Below are positions 26,623 through 36,800 of a stretch of DNA of 64,000 bases, one piece after another; position 1 is the first letter of the stretch, and the number at the start of each line of letters is the position of its first letter. The position numbers were made by a program, and so were the translations under genes. This DNA is from Opitutia bacterium (lineage in GTDB: Bacteria > Verrucomicrobiota > Verrucomicrobiia > Opitutales > Opitutaceae): assembly GCA_947475065.1 (NCBI GenBank), contig CANJLB010000011.1, positions 1-64,000 of the forward strand, given 5' to 3'. Below the pieces are notes generated by a model. It saw only the letters and a list, made by a program, of their open reading frames with translations. It was not told the DNA's origin and did not search any database.

Positions 26623-26634
26623 ATGACGCGTCAT
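26623..26634. promoter_or_regulatory. Palindromic candidate operator for the RHH gene
   Basis: ATGACGCGTCAT is a perfect 12-bp palindrome 35 bp upstream of the RHH protein ATG at 26588 and on the far side of its promoter. RHH proteins typically bind short palindromes and repress their own operon. The site also lies upstream of rsmE (start 26861), which reads in the opposite direction. Confidence 0.4.
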
Positions 26635-26860
26635 GCAGCCTTCTCGCTCCTGTCGGGGCAAACAAATTTTTCACAGCCGGGAATGCTCACTGCCTTGCAT
26701 CGCTGCGTCTTCACTGATGCGCGCCTTTGCATTTGCTTCGCGTGTCTCCGCCTCATTTCTATTGCTCCGTCATTCTGGGAGTTACCCTGAATCCGGCCGG
26801 CACCCGGCCGTTTCACCACCGCTTATCCTCCAGTCAGCGGGCGTTGCCTCCCCTGTCCCT

Positions 26861-27637
26861 GTGAACCTCATCCTCTTTGACCTCGCCGAAACCGCCGCAC
26901 CGCTCCGGCGTGCGGACCCGCGCGCCCGGCACCTGCTCGACGTGCTGCGCCGGCGTGAGGGCGACACCTTTGACGCCGGCCTTGTGAACGGCCCGCGCGG
27001 CAAAGGCACGCTGGTCGCCCTCGGCCCCGACGCGCTCACGCTCGCCTTCACCTGGGGTGACGAGCCTCCGCCGCTCCCACCCATTACTCTGTTGATCGGG
27101 CTGCCGCGCCCGCAGACCGCGCGCGACCTTCTGCGCGATACCACCACGCTCAGTCTTGCCGCGCTGCACTTTGTCCTCACGGAAAAATCAGACCCCAGCT
27201 ATGCCGCCAGCACGCTCTGGACAACGGGAGAATGGCGCCGCCATCTCGTCGCCGGCGCTGCGCAGGCGTTCGACACCCGTCTGCCTGAAGTGACCTGGGG
27301 ACGTCCGCTGGCCGCGGTGCTCGCCGTGTTCACACCCTCCGCAACTTCGCCCCCCGCCGCGCGCCTCGCCCTCGACAACTACGAGGCCGCCTCACCGCTC
27401 GCCGCTCTCCTGCCGGCCAATGTCGCCCAGCCGCTCCTGCTCGCCCTCGGCCCCGAGCGAGGCTGGGGCACGACGGATCGCGCGCTGCTACGCGCGCAGG
27501 GCTTCACGCTCGCGCACATCGGTCCGCGCCCCCTGCGGGTGGAAACTGCCGCCCTGGCCGCCCTGGCGGTCGCCCACACCTGCCGTGATGGGATGGAGGA
27601 CAGAGCCGGCAGCCGCGACCGGCTGCCACCAACATGA
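26861..27637 (+). CDS. rsmE: 16S rRNA (uracil-1498-N3) methyltransferase, RsmE family
   Basis: This 258-residue SPOUT-family methyltransferase modifies 16S rRNA. The GTG at 26861 gives MNLILFDLAE; the frame extends to 26633 but that part is non-coding in character. Diagnostic features are a PUA-like N-terminus, RHLLDVLRRREGDTFDAG, then TLLIGLPRPQTARDLLRDTT and the SPOUT knot LALGPERGWGTTDRALLRAQG and RPLRVETAALAALAVA. The usual GPEGG is GPERG here, a small deviation. It converges with rsmD, with stops one base apart, and no terminator is obvious between them. Confidence 0.88.
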   Translation: MNLILFDLAETAAPLRRADPRARHLLDVLRRREGDTFDAGLVNGPRGKGTLVALGPDALTLAFTWGDEPPPLPPITLLIGLPRPQTARDLLRDTTTLSLAALHFVLTEKSDPSYAASTLWTTGEWRRHLVAGAAQAFDTRLPEVTWGRPLAAVLAVFTPSATSPPAARLALDNYEAASPLAALLPANVAQPLLLALGPERGWGTTDRALLRAQGFTLAHIGPRPLRVETAALAALAVAHTCRDGMEDRAGSRDRLPPT

Positions 27638-27638
27638 T

Positions 27639-28229
27639 CTATCCAGGCCTTTCCGCCCCAGATTGCTCCCGCCGAAAAAAGCATGCCGTGGGCTGGTGCG
27701 CTCCCTTGCCACCAAGACGCCTCACACACGTCCAGCCCTGTGGCGCCAACCTGAGTTCGCCGGGCAGCTCAAACACCACCAGTGGATCCGCGTTCGCCGC
27801 CAGCGTGACGGCCAGCTGCGCGAAGAGCTTTGGCGCTACCTCGGTGATGAGCGAGTAGGGCGGATCAATGAAAACCAGGTCCGGCTCCGCACCCGCCTCC
27901 GGCTGCCAGCCGAGCGCGTCCATTTCGTGCACGGTAAGGCCGCGCTCATCTCGCCCGAGGCTTTTGCAGACGGTGACGAGATTGCGCCGGAGGCACCCGG
28001 CCGCCCGGGGGTTTTGTTCGACCCACTCGCCGCCCGTCGCACCGCGACTGAGCGCCTCCAAACCGTAGGCGCCGCTGCCGGCAAACAGGTCGGCGAAGCG
28101 TGCTCCCGGCACCCGCGCGGCCAGGCTGGAAAACACGGCCTGCCGCAGCCCGTCCGTCGCCGGACGGACGGCGTCGCCCTTCGGCACCACGAGCGGGACA
28201 CCCCGCGCCACACCTCCGCTGATTCGCAT
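27639..28229 (-). CDS. rsmD: 16S rRNA (guanine-966-N2) methyltransferase
   Basis: This 196-residue methyltransferase modifies G966 of 16S rRNA. It starts MRISGGVARGVPLVVPKG, followed by PATDGLRQAVFSSL, the SAM-binding DLFAGSGAYGLEALSRGA, and the catalytic FIDPPYSLI. Length (180-200) is normal. The C-terminal extension past residue 165 carries GGKGAHQPTACFFRRE. It converges with rsmE; together they form a 16S rRNA methylation locus. No Shine-Dalgarno sequence precedes the ATG. Confidence 0.93.
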   Translation of the reverse strand: MRISGGVARGVPLVVPKGDAVRPATDGLRQAVFSSLAARVPGARFADLFAGSGAYGLEALSRGATGGEWVEQNPRAAGCLRRNLVTVCKSLGRDERGLTVHEMDALGWQPEAGAEPDLVFIDPPYSLITEVAPKLFAQLAVTLAANADPLVVFELPGELRLAPQGWTCVRRLGGKGAHQPTACFFRREQSGAERPG

Positions 28230-28295
28230 GGTGCCATGCGAGAATCCTCCGGCCGGTTTGGCAAATGTGAAACACGCGGCAGTTGGCGCCGGACT

Positions 28296-29294
28296 TTACT
28301 CGCGCCTCAGCTCACGGCCCATCAGGGCGGCGAGCGCAGCCGCCGGCTTTTTGCCTTCGTAAAGCACCCGGCGCATCTCTCCCAGAATCGGCGCGTCCAT
28401 CCCGCGCGCAGCGCACAGCTCGGCAAACGCCCCCGTCGCGCGGTGGCCCTCGACCACCGTCTTGCGGCCTGCGAGCAGCTCCGCGACCGCGCGGCCCTCG
28501 CCCAGCCGCTGGCCAAACTCGCGGTTGCGACTCCATGCGCCGTGGCACGTCGCCACGAGGTCGCCAAAGCCGCTCAGCCCGTAAAATGTTTCGGTGCGCG
28601 CGCCGAGTGCGACGCCTACCCGTACCATCTCGGCCAGCGCGCGGGTAAGCAGTGCGGCGCGGGCGTTGTCGCCTAGGCGCAGCCCCTCGCAGCAGCCGGC
28701 CGCGATGGCGTAGACGTTTTTCAGGCAGCCGCCGATCTCGGCACCCACCACGTCGTCGGTGGTGTAAATCCTCAACGCCGGCCCACTCAGCGCGGCCTGC
28801 GTGGCCGTCAGCAGTTCTTCCGCGCCCGCCACGGCCAGGACAATCGCCGCCGGCTGGCCGCGCGCGACTTCCTCCGCGTGGCTCGGACCGGTGAGCGTGC
28901 CGGCGGCGACGCCCGGCACCGTGGCGGCAATCACTTCGCTCGGTCGCAGATGGGTGCCGGCCTCCAGCCCTTTGGCGAGGCTGACGACGAGCTGGAGCTG
29001 CGTCGCCAGCCGAAGGCCGTCGCGCAGCCGCACGCATGTTTCACGCAGTGCGAGCGACGGGCACGCCAGCAGCACGGCCTCCGCCTCCATCAGCACCGGC
29101 GCGAGTTCGTGGCCGACTTGCAAACTGGGCGGCAACGGCACGCCGGGCAGATAATCGGCGTTCTCGCGCACCGAGGCCAGCGCGAGCGCCTGCTCGAACC
29201 GGCGCGGCACCAGCGTAACCGTGTGGCCGAGCCGCGTGAGATGGATGGCAAACGCGGTGCCCCACGCACCCGCGCCAAGAACGGCGAAATTCAT
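28296..29294 (-). CDS. gpsA: Glycerol-3-phosphate dehydrogenase [NAD(P)+]
   Basis: This 332-residue enzyme makes sn-glycerol 3-phosphate from dihydroxyacetone phosphate for phospholipid synthesis. It starts MNFAVLGAGAWGTAFAIHL with the dinucleotide-binding motif. Further conserved parts are VVSLAKGLE (catalytic Lys), TGPSHAEEVARG, NVYAIAAGCCEGL, and GLSGFGDLVATC with the closing VEGHRATG. The frame begins at 29336, but the ATG at 29294 is the natural start. It lies 66 nt upstream of the rsmD start and reads in the same direction. Confidence 0.96.
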   Translation of the reverse strand: MNFAVLGAGAWGTAFAIHLTRLGHTVTLVPRRFEQALALASVRENADYLPGVPLPPSLQVGHELAPVLMEAEAVLLACPSLALRETCVRLRDGLRLATQLQLVVSLAKGLEAGTHLRPSEVIAATVPGVAAGTLTGPSHAEEVARGQPAAIVLAVAGAEELLTATQAALSGPALRIYTTDDVVGAEIGGCLKNVYAIAAGCCEGLRLGDNARAALLTRALAEMVRVGVALGARTETFYGLSGFGDLVATCHGAWSRNREFGQRLGEGRAVAELLAGRKTVVEGHRATGAFAELCAARGMDAPILGEMRRVLYEGKKPAAALAALMGRELRRE

Positions 29295-29460
29295 GCCTGA
29301 TTCTAAACCATGGATTGAACCGATGGTCACGGACAAAACCCGTTGCCTCCCAATCCCATGATTTGAACGCGCCGTCCACGAAGACCACCGGGAGGAACTC
29401 TTCCGGTCTCCGTGTCGTCCCTGCCCTTCAAAATGGCCCGTGGTCAGAAAATTCCGGGCC

Positions 29461-30765
29461 TTACATCAAAAACGCCGGGATGCGCTCGTTGGCCGTCATT
29501 TGCTCAAAGCTCTCGCGGGCCGTGACCAGCTCGAACGCGCCGCCGCTCACCATCACCTCGGCGGGCAGTGCGCGTGTGTTGTAACGGCTCGCCATGGCCG
29601 CGCCATAGGCGCCGGCGCTCATCAACGCGAGATATTCGCCCTCGCCCACCTCCTGCAGCTGCCGGTCGTGTGCAAAGCAGTCGCCGCTTTCGCAGATCGG
29701 CCCGACCACGTCGGCCGTGAACGCGCGGCGCGTGGTGTCGCGGTGCAACGGCACGATCTCGTGGTAGGCGTCATACATCGCAGGGCGCACGAGGTCGTTC
29801 ATCGCGGCGTCCACGATGAGAAAGTTTTTGCCCGCACCGCGCTTGAGGTGCTCGACGCGCGTGAGCAACACGCCGGCGTTGCCAACAAGGAAGCGGCCCG
29901 GCTCCAGCAATATTTTCAGCCCCAGCGGCCGGAGCAGCGGCACGAGCGCCGCGCCGTAGGCCTCGGGCGTGATGGGCCGCCGGTCGGCTGGCTGCGCGTC
30001 CCACCACGCCTGCTGGCCGCTGGCGAGCGCGTCCTGGTAAATGATGCCGATGCCGCCGCCGATGGAGAAATAGCTGATACCGTGGTCGCGTTTCAGCGCC
30101 TCGACAAACGGCACGACCTTCGTGACGGCCTCGACGAACGGCGCGATGCTCGTGAGCTGCGAGCCGATGTGCATCTGCACGCCTTTAACCTGGATGTGCG
30201 GCAGCTTCGCGGCGGCCGCATAGGCGGCGGTGGCGGCGGCGAGCGGGATGCCGAATTTGTTGTAGCTCTTGCCCGTGGTGATTTTCGCGTGCGTGTGCGC
30301 GTCCACGTCAGGGTTGATGCGAAACGCGACCGGAGCCTTCACGCCGAGCTGGCCTGCGACATGGTTGAGGCGCGCGAGCTCCGGCTCGCTCTCGACGTGG
30401 AAGGAAAAAACCCCCTGCTCGAGCGCGAGGCGCAGCTCGCCTTCGGTCTTGCCGATGCCGGCAAACACGCTGCGGCGCACGTCGGCCCTGGCGGCGAGCA
30501 CGCGGCGGATCTCGCCGCCGCTCACCAGGTCAAACGCCGCGCCGAGGTGCGCGAAGTGGCGGAGCACGGCGAGGGAGGAGTTGGCCTTCATCGCGAAGCA
30601 GATCTGCGCGTCGAGGCCCGCGAGGCTGCGGGCGAGCCGGGAGTAGTTGTCCGCCATGGTGGCGGCGGAATAGACGTAGGTGGGCGTGCCGTAGAGTCGC
30701 GCGACCTCGGCGAGGTCAACGGACTCGCAGTGCAGATTGGGGCCGACGTGGCGGAAGTGGTGCAT
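29461..30765 (-). CDS. lysA: Diaminopimelate decarboxylase
   Basis: This 434-residue PLP enzyme makes L-lysine from meso-diaminopimelate. Motifs are YGTPTYVYSAAT at the N-terminus, ICFAMKANSSL (PLP-Lys), SGGEIRRVL, GVQMHIGSQL, FSIGGGIGI, ILLEPGRFLVGNAG, and VGPICESGDCFA. SAGAYGAAMASRYN, then ALPAEVMV, closes the active site. The frame extends to 31065, but the ATG at 30765 (MHHFRHVGP) is the accepted start. The upstream part is antisense to a small plus-strand frame. I looked for a lysine riboswitch in the 230 nt upstream and saw no convincing match. Confidence 0.96.
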   Translation of the reverse strand: MHHFRHVGPNLHCESVDLAEVARLYGTPTYVYSAATMADNYSRLARSLAGLDAQICFAMKANSSLAVLRHFAHLGAAFDLVSGGEIRRVLAARADVRRSVFAGIGKTEGELRLALEQGVFSFHVESEPELARLNHVAGQLGVKAPVAFRINPDVDAHTHAKITTGKSYNKFGIPLAAATAAYAAAAKLPHIQVKGVQMHIGSQLTSIAPFVEAVTKVVPFVEALKRDHGISYFSIGGGIGIIYQDALASGQQAWWDAQPADRRPITPEAYGAALVPLLRPLGLKILLEPGRFLVGNAGVLLTRVEHLKRGAGKNFLIVDAAMNDLVRPAMYDAYHEIVPLHRDTTRRAFTADVVGPICESGDCFAHDRQLQEVGEGEYLALMSAGAYGAAMASRYNTRALPAEVMVSGGAFELVTARESFEQMTANERIPAFLM

Positions 30766-31094
30766 GGTAAGCGAAATAAAATCGAAAAAAAGAGGATGGA
30801 ACCGGGAGTAGGTTCGGACTGCAGGAGCTGAAAGTGCCGATTTCGCCGTGAAAAACCACTTCAATTTTTGGCGACGGCATCGAGAACCCGTACACCCCCT
30901 TGCGCTGCTCGTCGGACACCGCCGGGCGATTCCGTTGACGCGCCTAAAGCGAGATCCGACGAACCACCGGTGACCGCACAGGATGGCACACTGAGCACAT
31001 GACCGCCCCTCCGTCACGTGGCGATATTGCGAAAAATTATCGGCTCTCCGTTTTCCTCTTGTCAAAACCCGGCAGACAACTTGGTTCTGAAACC
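30766..31094. other. Intergenic region between lysA and the small hypothetical gene
   Basis: This 329-nt stretch separates the diverging lysA and small plus-strand gene, so it should contain both promoters. I see no RNA gene, riboswitch, terminator or repeat in it. Confidence 0.5.
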
Positions 31095-31352
31095 ATGCTG
31101 CGCGCGCTTCTCCGCAATCTTTTCCACCGGCCGTCCGGCCGCATGGATCGGCGCAGCCGCACCGCGCAGGTACGCCAGGCTCAGTTCATGAGCTTCGTCG
31201 AGGCCAACGGCTGCCTGCCGCCGCGCCGGCTCGGCGCGTACGACGCGCGTCTGCGCCGGACCCGCGTGTTCCGCCGGCTTGCGTTCACGGGCCTGGCTGC
31301 GCTGGGCACATGGTTCGCGGTCGAGAGCGCACACGCCTTGGCAAGATTTTAG
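31095..31352 (+). CDS. Small hypothetical membrane-anchored protein
   Basis: This 85-residue protein (ATG at 31095; the open frame begins at 30999) is very basic in its first 60 residues (LRNLFHRPSGRMDRRSRT, then RRLGAYDARLRRTRVFRR) and ends with a hydrophobic segment LAFTGLAALGTWFAVESAHAL. The pattern fits a short tail-anchored cytoplasmic protein. I do not recognise a family. Coding evidence is the frame, composition and position between unrelated genes only, so it may not be real. Confidence 0.4.
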   Translation: MLRALLRNLFHRPSGRMDRRSRTAQVRQAQFMSFVEANGCLPPRRLGAYDARLRRTRVFRRLAFTGLAALGTWFAVESAHALARF

Positions 31353-31527
31353 ACTTGGGAGCCGCAATCCGGACGGGTGATTCCTCCCGCTTCGGTGCAG
31401 TGTCCCTGGTCCGATTGGTGTGGATTGGGAAATCTCCCGCCCACTCTCCCTCATCGGAGGACAAAACTTGAATCCGCAAAGTGCGAGGAATGCTGAGCAC
31501 AGTTTTTCCCGCGTTTCGGCGGTTATT

Positions 31528-31749
31528 TTAGTAATGCGGTGGACGCTCGTCCATTCCCTCCGGCAAGTCACCGGCTTCCCCGGCCGGGCCACCCCCGCTT
31601 TCAGCCAGCCGCAGGCGCAGCGCGGTGAGCGCACGTTGCAGGCGCAGGTTGTCCTCGTGCAGGCCGAGCATCGCCTTGTCCTGCTCGGCCACATGGCGCT
31701 CCAGCCATACGAGGCGTTCCTCGAGGCGGTCAGTTCTATCGTTCGACAT
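31528..31749 (-). CDS. slyX: SlyX family protein
   Basis: This 73-residue protein is a short coiled coil: RLEERLVWLERHVAEQDKAM followed by HEDNLRLQRALTALRLRL. It ends GMDERPPHY, the C-terminal PPHY signature of SlyX. Function is unknown; Escherichia coli SlyX is dispensable. Its start overlaps the end of the upstream response regulator gene by 14 nt, so the two are likely co-translated. Confidence 0.85.
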   Translation of the reverse strand: MSNDRTDRLEERLVWLERHVAEQDKAMLGLHEDNLRLQRALTALRLRLAESGGGPAGEAGDLPEGMDERPPHY

Positions 31750-32347
31750 GAGGAGGCTGGGTCTTCGGTGCGGTGGGAGCGGTGCCGCGAAGTGCGACGA
31801 TCTCCGGCAAGACTATGCGGGTATAGCAATCCGGACAGATGGAATGGCTGAAGTCCGTGCCGGTGCGCGCGTTGATGTAGCCCTCGATCTGCTGCCAGTA
31901 GTTCTGGTCGTCACGGATTTTTTTACAATAGCCGCAGATGGGGAGAAATTCTTCAAGCTGCCGCACCTGCGTGGCAAAGCGCAGTATGCGCTCGGCCACG
32001 CGCAGGCGCATCCAGATCTCCTGCACATCGAGCGGCTTGCTGAGAAAGTCATCCACGCCCGCCTCGATCGCCTCGCGCTGGTTGTCCTCCGTGGCGTCTC
32101 GGCCGGTGAGCAGAATAAAATACACGTAGTCCGCACCGACGCGCCCGCGCACCGCGCGGCACAGGCCGAGACCATCGAGCCCTGGCATCATCCAGTCGCT
32201 CACGATCACGCGCACGGGATCGCTTGCCAGGGCCCGCAACGCCGCTTCGCCATCGGCGGCTTCCACACTTTCGTGTCCGAGGCGACGCAACGCCTGCCGG
32301 AGCACGGTGCGGGCGACAGGATCGTCTTCGGCGATGAGGATTTTCAT
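31736..32347 (-). CDS. Response regulator with a four-cysteine C-terminal domain
   Basis: This 203-residue protein has a receiver domain (about 1-120): acidic pair EDD at 7-9, phospho-Asp 51 in IVSDWMMPG, Thr81 and Lys104 (FLSKPLD). The C-terminal part (about 134-180) is LPICGYCKKIRDDQNYWQQI and SICPDC with Cys at 138, 141, 171 and 174. The pattern recurs at the C-terminus of many PAS/receiver sensor proteins and looks like a small metal-binding module. There is no DNA-binding or enzymatic output domain. The tail overlaps slyX. No kinase is adjacent; the hybrid kinase at 20749 is 7 kb away. Confidence 0.92.
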   Translation of the reverse strand: MKILIAEDDPVARTVLRQALRRLGHESVEAADGEAALRALASDPVRVIVSDWMMPGLDGLGLCRAVRGRVGADYVYFILLTGRDATEDNQREAIEAGVDDFLSKPLDVQEIWMRLRVAERILRFATQVRQLEEFLPICGYCKKIRDDQNYWQQIEGYINARTGTDFSHSICPDCYTRIVLPEIVALRGTAPTAPKTQPPHVER

Positions 32348-32407
32348 GGGAGGGGTGACGGACCATGTGCAGAAAACCGCGGCGGCTTCAAGCGTAGGGT
32401 TCGGCCT

Positions 32408-34636
32408 TCACGCCAGCAGCCGGCGCAGCTCCGCCGGCTCCGTGACCGGTGCCTGGCATGAAAAGTCCTCGCACACATAGGCGCTGGCCCGACCGTCGCG
32501 TGGCGTCATCGCCGCAGTCCATGGCAGTGCCGGTCCGGCATGGACGAGTGCGCGGCGCGGGCCAGGCCGCTCGCGCACCACTGCCGCCAGCGCCTGAAAA
32601 TCCGCCGCCCCCGGGTCGCCCGCGAGCACCGCTTGGCGCGGCGGCTCCAGCCCACGCTCCACAGCGCAGAGCATCTCGGGCAACGCGTGCGGCATCTCCA
32701 ACCAGCGCGCCTGAAACGCCCCGATGGCCCGCAACGCACGGGCGCGGGCCGTGTCGTCATGAAAAATCGCCGCGAGCCGCAGCAGATTGGCCGCGGCGAT
32801 GGAGCTCGGCGACGGCTCCGCGCCATCCGAGTCTTCCTTCAGTCGCAGCACGATGTCCGTCGCACCCGCGGCCGAGTTGAACCAGCCGCCCGCCGCCTCA
32901 TCCCAGAACAGCGCGTCCATCGTCGCCTGCACCCTCGCCGCCCAGCTCAGCCATCGCGCGTCAAATGTCACCTCGTAGAGGTCAAGCAGACCGGCGGCAA
33001 GCAACGCGTAGTCCTCCGCAAACCCCTCCGTCGCCCCTCGCCCCTCGCGCCAGCAGCGGAACAGCACATCGCGCGCATCGTCCCACAGCTCGCGCTCAAT
33101 AAATTCCGCCGTCCGCACCGCCGCCGCAAGGCATCGCCCGCGCGTCTCCCCGAGGCATTCTGCCGGGCTGGTCGCGCCGCGCGCGAGCGCCGAGAGCATC
33201 AGTCCATTCCAGGCAGTAATGATCTTGTCATCGAGGTGAGGACGCGGCCGGGCGGCGCGCACGGCGCGCAGTTTTTCCAGCCCGGCCCCGAGCGACGCCG
33301 CCGCCATCGCCGGATCGAGCCCGAGCTTCCGCGCCGTTTCGGAGAGCGGACGGGTCTGTGCCAGGATGTTTGTGCCCGTGAACTCACCGTGCGGGTCGCG
33401 CTGCGCCGACACGTTGCCCTCCGGTTTCACGCCAAAGTGCGCGCAGCACAGCCCCGCGTCGGTCCCAAGCGCGCTGGTGATCTCTGCGTGGGGCCAGACG
33501 TAATACGCCCCCTCGGTCTTCACTTCCTTCCCGGCTGCATGCCCCTCGCTTTCCGCTCCTGGGGTTGCGGCCGCCGCCCGCACCGAATCCGCATCCTCCG
33601 CCGAGAAAAATCCGCCGCCCGGTGCGGTGAGGTCGCGCAGCACATAGTCAAAAATTCCGCGTGCAATCCATGCGAAGCGCTCATCGCCCGTGGCGAGATG
33701 CGCGTCGAGGGCGTTCACCGCGATCTGCGCCTGATCGTAGAGCATTTTCTCGAAATGCGGCACGAACCACTCCGCGTCCACCGCATAGCGGTGAAACCCG
33801 CCGCCCACATGGTCGTGGATGCCGCCGCCCGCCATTTTTTGCAACGTGACCGCCGCCATGCGCACCGCTTCGCGGCCCAGTTCGGAGTCCGCCCCTTGGA
33901 GCACCGCGACGCGAAACAGGAAATTCAGGTTGGATGCACACGGAAATTTCGGCGCACCGCCGAAACCGCCGTGCTGCGGGTCAAATGCCTCGTAATAATG
34001 CTGGAAACCGCGCCCGAAGGCTGCGCCGCCCGCCTCGGCCAGACTGGCGTCCGCGTCCGAAAGTCCGGAGCCGGACGCGGAATCGGCGGGCCGGGCTGCT
34101 CCCTTCCCGGCGCCCGGCCGCTGCCCCTCAGCCCTCGCCTGCCCCCGTAGCACGCCGATCACCCTCTCCGCCTCGGCAACGAGCTTCTCCCTCTCACTCT
34201 CCCAGCCCTTGGCGATGGCACGCAGCACGGACGCTAAGCCCGGCCGCCCGGACCGGTCCTCCGGCGGGAAATAGGTCCCGCCATGAAACGGTTTCAATTC
34301 TGGCGTGAGCCAGGCGCTCAGCGGCCAGCCGCCGTGCCCGGTGAGAGCCTGCACATAGGTCATATAGACTTTATCCACGTCGGGCCGTTCCTCACGGTCA
34401 ACCTTGACGGGGACAAAATGCGCGTTGAGCAGCGCGGCGATGTCCGCGTGCTCGAACGACTCGTGCGCCATGACATGGCACCAGTGGCAGGTTGAGTAGC
34501 CGATGCTCAGAAAAATCGGCTTCTGCTCAGCCCGCGCTTTTGCAAAGGCCGTCTCGCCCCACGGGAGCCACGCGACAGGATTGTCGGCGTGCTGGCGAAG
34601 GTAGGGAGAATTTTCGCGCGCGAGGGCGTTGGGCAT
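32408..34636 (-). CDS. DUF255 thioredoxin-domain protein (YyaL/SSP411 family)
   Basis: This 742-residue protein joins an N-terminal thioredoxin-like domain (about 1-165) to a C-terminal (alpha/alpha)6-barrel-like region. Family marks at the N-terminus are [38 protein letters not shown] (the CxxC pair) and [12 protein letters not shown]. The second half has FYDYVLRDL-like repeats and [14 protein letters not shown], and it ends DFSCQAPV. The open frame begins at 34822, but the ATG at 34636 fits the conserved start. The family is widespread and poorly characterised; it has been linked to sugar-epimerase-like folds, so the substrate is open. Confidence 0.9.
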   Translation of the reverse strand: MPNALARENSPYLRQHADNPVAWLPWGETAFAKARAEQKPIFLSIGYSTCHWCHVMAHESFEHADIAALLNAHFVPVKVDREERPDVDKVYMTYVQALTGHGGWPLSAWLTPELKPFHGGTYFPPEDRSGRPGLASVLRAIAKGWESEREKLVAEAERVIGVLRGQARAEGQRPGAGKGAARPADSASGSGLSDADASLAEAGGAAFGRGFQHYYEAFDPQHGGFGGAPKFPCASNLNFLFRVAVLQGADSELGREAVRMAAVTLQKMAGGGIHDHVGGGFHRYAVDAEWFVPHFEKMLYDQAQIAVNALDAHLATGDERFAWIARGIFDYVLRDLTAPGGGFFSAEDADSVRAAAATPGAESEGHAAGKEVKTEGAYYVWPHAEITSALGTDAGLCCAHFGVKPEGNVSAQRDPHGEFTGTNILAQTRPLSETARKLGLDPAMAAASLGAGLEKLRAVRAARPRPHLDDKIITAWNGLMLSALARGATSPAECLGETRGRCLAAAVRTAEFIERELWDDARDVLFRCWREGRGATEGFAEDYALLAAGLLDLYEVTFDARWLSWAARVQATMDALFWDEAAGGWFNSAAGATDIVLRLKEDSDGAEPSPSSIAAANLLRLAAIFHDDTARARALRAIGAFQARWLEMPHALPEMLCAVERGLEPPRQAVLAGDPGAADFQALAAVVRERPGPRRALVHAGPALPWTAAMTPRDGRASAYVCEDFSCQAPVTEPAELRRLLA

Positions 34637-34796
34637 GGGCAAAGAGCTGAGCGACGAAACGCGCGGAAAGCACGAAAAACTGGCGGCCAAAACAAGGCCG
34701 GCCTGTGACCGCCGGGCCCTGCTCCGCCCCGTTCGCGCGAAATTCTCCCCCTGCCATTGACGCGCGCGCGCCGAACCAGTTGACTGGCCGGTTCCG

Positions 34797-36689
34797 ATGC
34801 TCACCATCGCCGACGTTTCCAAATCCTACGGCACCCGCGAACTCTTCGCGGACGTGTCGCTTTTCATTGCCCGCACCGACCGCTACGGCCTGGTCGGCCC
34901 CAACGGCGCGGGCAAGTCCACGCTCTTCAACCTCATCCTGGGCGAAGAAGCGCCGGACGACGGCACCATCGAGTGGGAGCGCGGCGCAGACTTTGGTTTC
35001 CTGCCGCAGGAGAGCGCGCCGGTCGGCAACGAGACGATCATCCAGATTGCCACCAGCGGAAAAAAACTGCTGCCGGAGAACGACGACGACTACGACATTG
35101 ACTACACGCTGGAGCCGCGCGCAAAGAAAATCCTCGCCGGCCTCGGCTTCCGCGAAGGCGACAGCGACAAGCTCGCCAAAACCTTCTCCGGGGGCTGGGT
35201 GATGCGCGCCCATCTTGCGCGGCTGCTCGTGGCCGAGCCCGCCCTGCTCCTTCTCGACGAGCCGACCAACCATCTCGACCTCGAGGCGCTGCTGTGGTTT
35301 CAGGACTACCTCACACGCTACCCCGGCGGCCTGGTTGTCATTTCGCACGACCGCGCCTTTCTCAATGCCCTCTGCACCGGCATCCTCGAGCTGCGAAGCT
35401 GCCGCCTAAACCGCTATACCGGCAACTACGACGACTATCTCGCCGAGAAAGAGGCGCGCAAGGAGCAGCAGGCGGCGGCGTTCAAGAACCAGCAGCGCGA
35501 GATCGCCCATCTCCAAAAGTTCGTGGATCGCTTCGGGGCGAAAGCCTCGATGGCTTCGCGGGCGAAGTCGAAGGAGAAGCAAATCGAGCGCCTTGAGGCC
35601 GTGGCCGTCGAGGAGCCGCAGGACGAACTGAAGCGGATTCATTTCAAGTTTCCCCAGCCGCCGCGTTCAGGTCTGAAGGTCATCGAGCTTGAACACGTGC
35701 AGCAGGCCTACGGCGAACATGTCGTCTACCGCGACTTGAACTTCAGCTGTGAGCGCGGCCAGCGCATCGTGCTGGTTGGCCCCAACGGCGCGGGCAAGTC
35801 CACGCTCCTCAAAATCCTCGGGGACGTCATCCCCATCCAGGGCGGGGCGCGCGAGCTCGGCAGCAACGTGATCACCGGCTACTTTGCGCAAAACCGCCTC
35901 GACAACCTGCACGCCGACGCGACCGTGTTTGAAAACGTGATGGAGCTGCGGACGAATGAAAACCAGCTCACCGAGCAACAGGCCCGGGCCATTCTCGGCG
36001 CCTTTCTTTTTCGCAAGGATGATGTCCATAAAAAGGTCTCCGTTCTTTCCGGTGGCGAAAAATCCCGTCTCGCGCTCGCACGGCTCCTCGTGAAACCGCC
36101 CAATCTTTTGCTCATGGACGAGCCGACGACCCATCTGGACATCGCCTCGATTGACGCGCTCGTCGGCGCGCTGAAAAGCTACGAAGGCACGCTCATCTTT
36201 ATCAGCCACGACGTGCATTTCATCCGGCAACTGGCCCAAAACGTCCTGCACGTCCACTCTGGCCGGCTCACGCCCTACGCCGGCAACTACGACTACTACC
36301 TCGACAAGTCGAAAGCTTCCAACGAGCGCGCCGCGCTCACCGCCGGTTTCACCGATGCGCGGCCGAAACAGCACCAAGTCTCCGGCGGCGCCAACCCCGG
36401 CCCCGGCCGGACACCGGGGGCAGCGACCCCGGCTCCCGCCAAACCCAAGCCCAATCCCGTCGAGGTAAAAACGCTGCGTGCCGAGGTCGGGCATCTCGAG
36501 GAGAACGTCTCCAAGCTCGAAGCGAAACAAAACGAGCTTACGGCCGCCCTCGAGGCGCCCGAGACCTACACTCAACCCGGCAAGGCCCAGCACCTGAACC
36601 GCGAGCTCAGCGTCATTGTGGACCAGCTCACCGCCGCGACCGCCGCATGGGAGCAGGCCGCCGGCCGCCTGGCCGCGCTCAGCCAATAA
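34797..36689 (+). CDS. ABC-F family ATP-binding protein (Uup/EttA-like)
   Basis: This 630-residue cytoplasmic protein has two ABC domains and no membrane helix, so it is an ABC-F factor of the ribosome-acting group. Domain 1 has [27 protein letters not shown] and [15 protein letters not shown]; domain 2 has [27 protein letters not shown] and [15 protein letters not shown] charged linker (about 225-275, [20 protein letters not shown]) joins them. The C-terminal coiled coil (about 560-625, [18 protein letters not shown]) resembles Uup. It diverges from the DUF255 gene and converges on rplQ, whose terminator lies between. Confidence 0.93.
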   Translation: MLTIADVSKSYGTRELFADVSLFIARTDRYGLVGPNGAGKSTLFNLILGEEAPDDGTIEWERGADFGFLPQESAPVGNETIIQIATSGKKLLPENDDDYDIDYTLEPRAKKILAGLGFREGDSDKLAKTFSGGWVMRAHLARLLVAEPALLLLDEPTNHLDLEALLWFQDYLTRYPGGLVVISHDRAFLNALCTGILELRSCRLNRYTGNYDDYLAEKEARKEQQAAAFKNQQREIAHLQKFVDRFGAKASMASRAKSKEKQIERLEAVAVEEPQDELKRIHFKFPQPPRSGLKVIELEHVQQAYGEHVVYRDLNFSCERGQRIVLVGPNGAGKSTLLKILGDVIPIQGGARELGSNVITGYFAQNRLDNLHADATVFENVMELRTNENQLTEQQARAILGAFLFRKDDVHKKVSVLSGGEKSRLALARLLVKPPNLLLMDEPTTHLDIASIDALVGALKSYEGTLIFISHDVHFIRQLAQNVLHVHSGRLTPYAGNYDYYLDKSKASNERAALTAGFTDARPKQHQVSGGANPGPGRTPGAATPAPAKPKPNPVEVKTLRAEVGHLEENVSKLEAKQNELTAALEAPETYTQPGKAQHLNRELSVIVDQLTAATAAWEQAAGRLAALSQ

Positions 36690-36800
36690 CAGCCACCCGC
36701 CCGGCCGGATCTGGCAACAGACACGGCTTGCAGCTCATCCGGCCTCCGCCCCGGTGGCATCTCAACCGCGCACGGCTGCACCCGTGGACCCGACTGACAA

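Noticed and set aside
27639-28676. Plus-strand frame continuing past rsmE across rsmD
   Set aside because: It is antisense to rsmD and gpsA and shows no domain; the rsmE stop at 27637 is well supported.
29440-30831. Open frame of about 460 codons on the plus strand opposite lysA
   Set aside because: The minus strand encodes diaminopimelate decarboxylase with all motifs; the antisense frame is Arg/Ala/Val-rich shadow sequence.
30766-31000. Possible lysine riboswitch upstream of lysA
   Set aside because: I searched by eye for the conserved lysine-riboswitch core (AGAGG and GGTGAAGGGAG-like segments) in the minus strand and found no convincing match.
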